Shown one piece after another: positions 6,072 through 7,414 of a stretch of 7,414 nt of DNA. The notes below the pieces were generated by a model. It was not told the DNA's origin. It was given only the letters and a program-made list of their open reading frames with translations, and did not search any database. Position 1 is the stretch's first letter. Every line of letters begins with the position of its first letter. The stretch comes from CAKUFA01 sp963618735 (GTDB taxonomy: Bacteria; Bacillota; Clostridia; Christensenellales; Aristaeellaceae), in the NCBI GenBank assembly GCA_963618735.1, contig CAVEUM010000059.1, positions 1-7,414 on the forward strand. Reading direction: 5' to 3'. The translations under genes and the position numbers were made by a program.

Positions 6072-7085
6072 CAGGGTGAAAACGGCGAACCGAAAATTGT
6101 GCCGGAGGAAGCTGAGACGGTTCGCCGCATCTATCGCCTGCTTTTAGACGGGATGACTCCCTACAAAATTAAGCTGACCTTGGAGAGCGAGGGCGTTCTC
6201 TCACCATCCAGTCGAAACACATGGCAGCCCCGAACCATTCTGAGCATCCTCACCAATGAAAAATACAAAGGCGACGCACTGCTGCAAAAGACCTTCTGCA
6301 CGGATTTCCTCACCAAGAAGATGAAGGTCAACGAGGGCGAGGTGCCGCAGTACTATGTCGAAAACAGCCACCCGGCCATTGTGAGCGATGCAGTTTATGA
6401 GGAAGTGCAGCTGGAACTGGAACGTCGAAGAAACCTTGGCCGCCAGCACAACAGCCAGCATTGCTTCCCCGGCAGAATTTACTGCGGCTGCTGCGGGAGC
6501 GTATATGACAGCAAGGTGTGGCACTCCAATGACAAATATCGCCGCACCGTCTGGCAATGCAACGCCCGGTTCGTCAAGGGAACCGGCTGTCAAACGCCGC
6601 ACCTGAGCGAGCCGATAATTGAACAGAAGTTTCTGGCGGCCTTCAATCAGCTGCTGACGCAGAAAGACTTCATCGCGGACGATATGCAGGCGATCCTCCA
6701 GCATCTGACCGACGCAGCGGAACTGGATGCGGAAAAGGAATCCTTGCAGGTCGAGATGGGCATTGTATCCGAATTGATCCGGCAGGCTGTGGGCCAGAAC
6801 GCAAGCGCTGCCCTCGACCAAGTAGAATACAACCGAAAGTACAATAGCCTGACGGAGCGCTTTCACAAGGCAGTGGATCGGGTCAAGGAGATGGACGCGG
6901 AATGCGCCCGGCGCAAGGGTCAACGCAGGGAAATTGAGACCTTCCGGGACGCTGTATTGGCGAATGACCAGCCGGTTACAGTTTTCTCAACGGAGCTTTG
7001 GAACGCGACGATTGACAGGATGACGGTCAATCTGGACGGCAGCGTGAAGGTAGCTTTCCGAAATGGGATAGAGCTTACAGTGTGA
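6072..7085 (+). pseudogene. large serine recombinase, N-terminal catalytic domain missing
   Basis: Immediately after the TAA of the membrane protein the same frame continues as QGENGEPKIVPEEAETVRRIY, the usual linker into the Recombinase domain (PF07508) of large serine recombinases. Counting from the GTG at 6099: the Recombinase domain at about 1-105; a zinc ribbon with CGCC at 129-132 (Cys129, Cys132) and Cys154 and Cys164; a long charged coiled coil at about 195-290; and the typical C-terminal FSTELWNATIDRMTVNLDG...FRNGIEL end. Full-length relatives are about 500-550 residues. The resolvase domain, with the catalytic Ser and Arg residues, is absent, and the upstream DNA encodes a different protein. 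The GTG at 6099 has no suitable ribosome binding site. It cannot catalyse recombination alone; it is a mobile-element remnant or the product of mis-assembly. Confidence 0.85.
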
Positions 7086-7093
7086 AAATTGGC

Positions 7094-7149
7094 AGCCCGC
7101 CTGCATTCCTCGGTGTGTAACCAGGGTGTGCAGGCGGGCTTTTTTATTT
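7094..7149 (+). terminator. strong intrinsic terminator after the recombinase
   Basis: AGCCCGCCTGCA (7094-7105) pairs perfectly with TGCAGGCGGGCT (7129-7140) around a 23-base loop, followed by TTTTTATTT. It begins eight bases after the recombinase stop codon. Confidence 0.88.
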
Positions 7150-7274
7150 GCCAGTTAGAGAAAAACATGCTATGCTTAATACGTTGTTGCCGGACATATC
7201 ACCCTTACACTTACCCCACCAGTATTCAAGTATTTTTCCCATATTGTATCAGCCTCAGTGGGATTAGCCAAATC

Positions 7275-7313
7275 AGAACGCAGGCATTGAGATAATGTTT
7301 GCGTTCTTTTTTT
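7275..7313 (+). terminator. intrinsic terminator with no visible upstream gene
   Basis: AGAACGCA (7275-7282) pairs with TGCGTTCT (7300-7307), followed by an unbroken T run to 7313. No convincing coding frame lies between the preceding terminator (ending 7149) and this hairpin, so it may end a small non-coding transcript, back up the first terminator, or be left over from a lost gene. Confidence 0.6.
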
Positions 7314-7319
7314 ACCTAA

Positions 7320-7342
7320 AATGCCCCTGTTTGCCGGGCATT
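7320..7342 (-). terminator. hairpin downstream of the minus-strand gene at the right edge
   Basis: AATGCCC (7320-7326) and GGGCATT (7336-7342) form a seven-base-pair stem 12 bases past the stop codon of the partial minus-strand gene. On the minus strand the stem is followed by only a short T run (GGCATTTTAGG), so it is a modest terminator candidate. Confidence 0.4.
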
Positions 7343-7354
7343 GCAACGGTTAGC

Positions 7355-7414
7355 TCAGAGCTCCGAAAGGTATCCTTCACGCTCGGGTGAACTTTGAATT
7401 TGATAATGTGCGAA
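7355..7414 (-). CDS. C-terminal end of an unidentified protein (5' partial)
   Basis: Reading the minus strand from the right edge gives 19 residues, FAHYQIQSSPEREGYLSEL, then TGA at 7357-7355. The composition is protein-like, and a hairpin follows the stop at the distance expected for a terminator. These two facts favour a genuine gene end over a chance frame, though 19 codons without a stop is weak evidence by itself. I do not recognise the family. It converges on the recombinase remnant. Confidence 0.45.
   Translation of the reverse strand, partial: FAHYQIQSSPEREGYLSEL

Noticed and set aside
6201..6923. Minus-strand open frame of 240 codons inside the recombinase remnant
   Set aside because: The plus-strand frame has clear recombinase and zinc-ribbon motifs; the antisense frame shows none.
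6099..7085. Recombinase as an intact gene starting at GTG 6099
   Set aside because: There is no ribosome binding site at a useful distance, family-like residues continue upstream to the TAA, and the catalytic domain is absent.
7089..7295. Plus-strand open frame of 68 codons after the recombinase
   Set aside because: It begins just before and reads through a strong terminator hairpin, has no ribosome binding site, and its Cys/Tyr-rich sequence resembles nothing known to me.
1..7414. CRISPR array, tRNA or rRNA genes, or IS-element inverted repeats
   Set aside because: Reading by eye I found no regularly spaced repeats, tRNA cloverleaf-like segment, rRNA sequence or transposase frame. The only short repeats are the contig overlap and the operator pair.

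Overview
The window looks like the chromosome of a Gram-positive, probably gut-type Clostridia (Oscillospiraceae/Christensenellales-like) organism. The basis is moderately high GC, strong AGGAGG-type ribosome binding sites, a Firmicutes-style TetR regulator and large serine recombinase, and a CotH / polyphosphate-polymerase-domain / DUF4956 cluster typical of that group. A run of N flanked by overlapping contig ends suggests a draft or metagenome assembly. The organism call is inference.

Layout, left to right. (1) The last ~65 residues of an unrecognised gene, with a weak terminator on its stop codon. (2) A tight three-gene operon at 252-3545: a secreted, C-terminally membrane-anchored CotH-family kinase-like protein (split in the raw sequence only by an assembly gap), a VTC/TTM-type polyphosphate polymerase domain protein overlapping its stop codon, and a DUF4956 membrane protein, followed by a hairpin. 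(3) A tyrosine phosphatase of the Y_phosphatase3 type and a small 72-residue protein, ending at a long bidirectional hairpin. (4) A divergent pair: a TetR-family repressor on the minus strand and a six-helix Pr6Pr/AIG1-like membrane protein on the plus strand. Their 164-base intergenic region holds overlapping promoters and two related 22-base operator candidates. (5) A serine recombinase lacking its whole catalytic N-terminus, starting in frame right after the membrane protein's stop codon, with an intact 3' end and a strong terminator. (6) A non-coding stretch with two more hairpins, and the C-terminus of a minus-strand gene at the right edge.

How the parts may work together. The CotH, VTC-like and DUF4956 genes are translationally or closely coupled, which suggests one envelope-associated process combining an extracytoplasmic kinase, a cytosolic nucleotide- or polyphosphate-using enzyme and an integral membrane partner; the product is not deducible here. 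The TetR/membrane protein pair reads as a self-contained, autoregulated unit. The headless recombinase marks a deletion, insertion or mis-assembly boundary at about 6068-6074.
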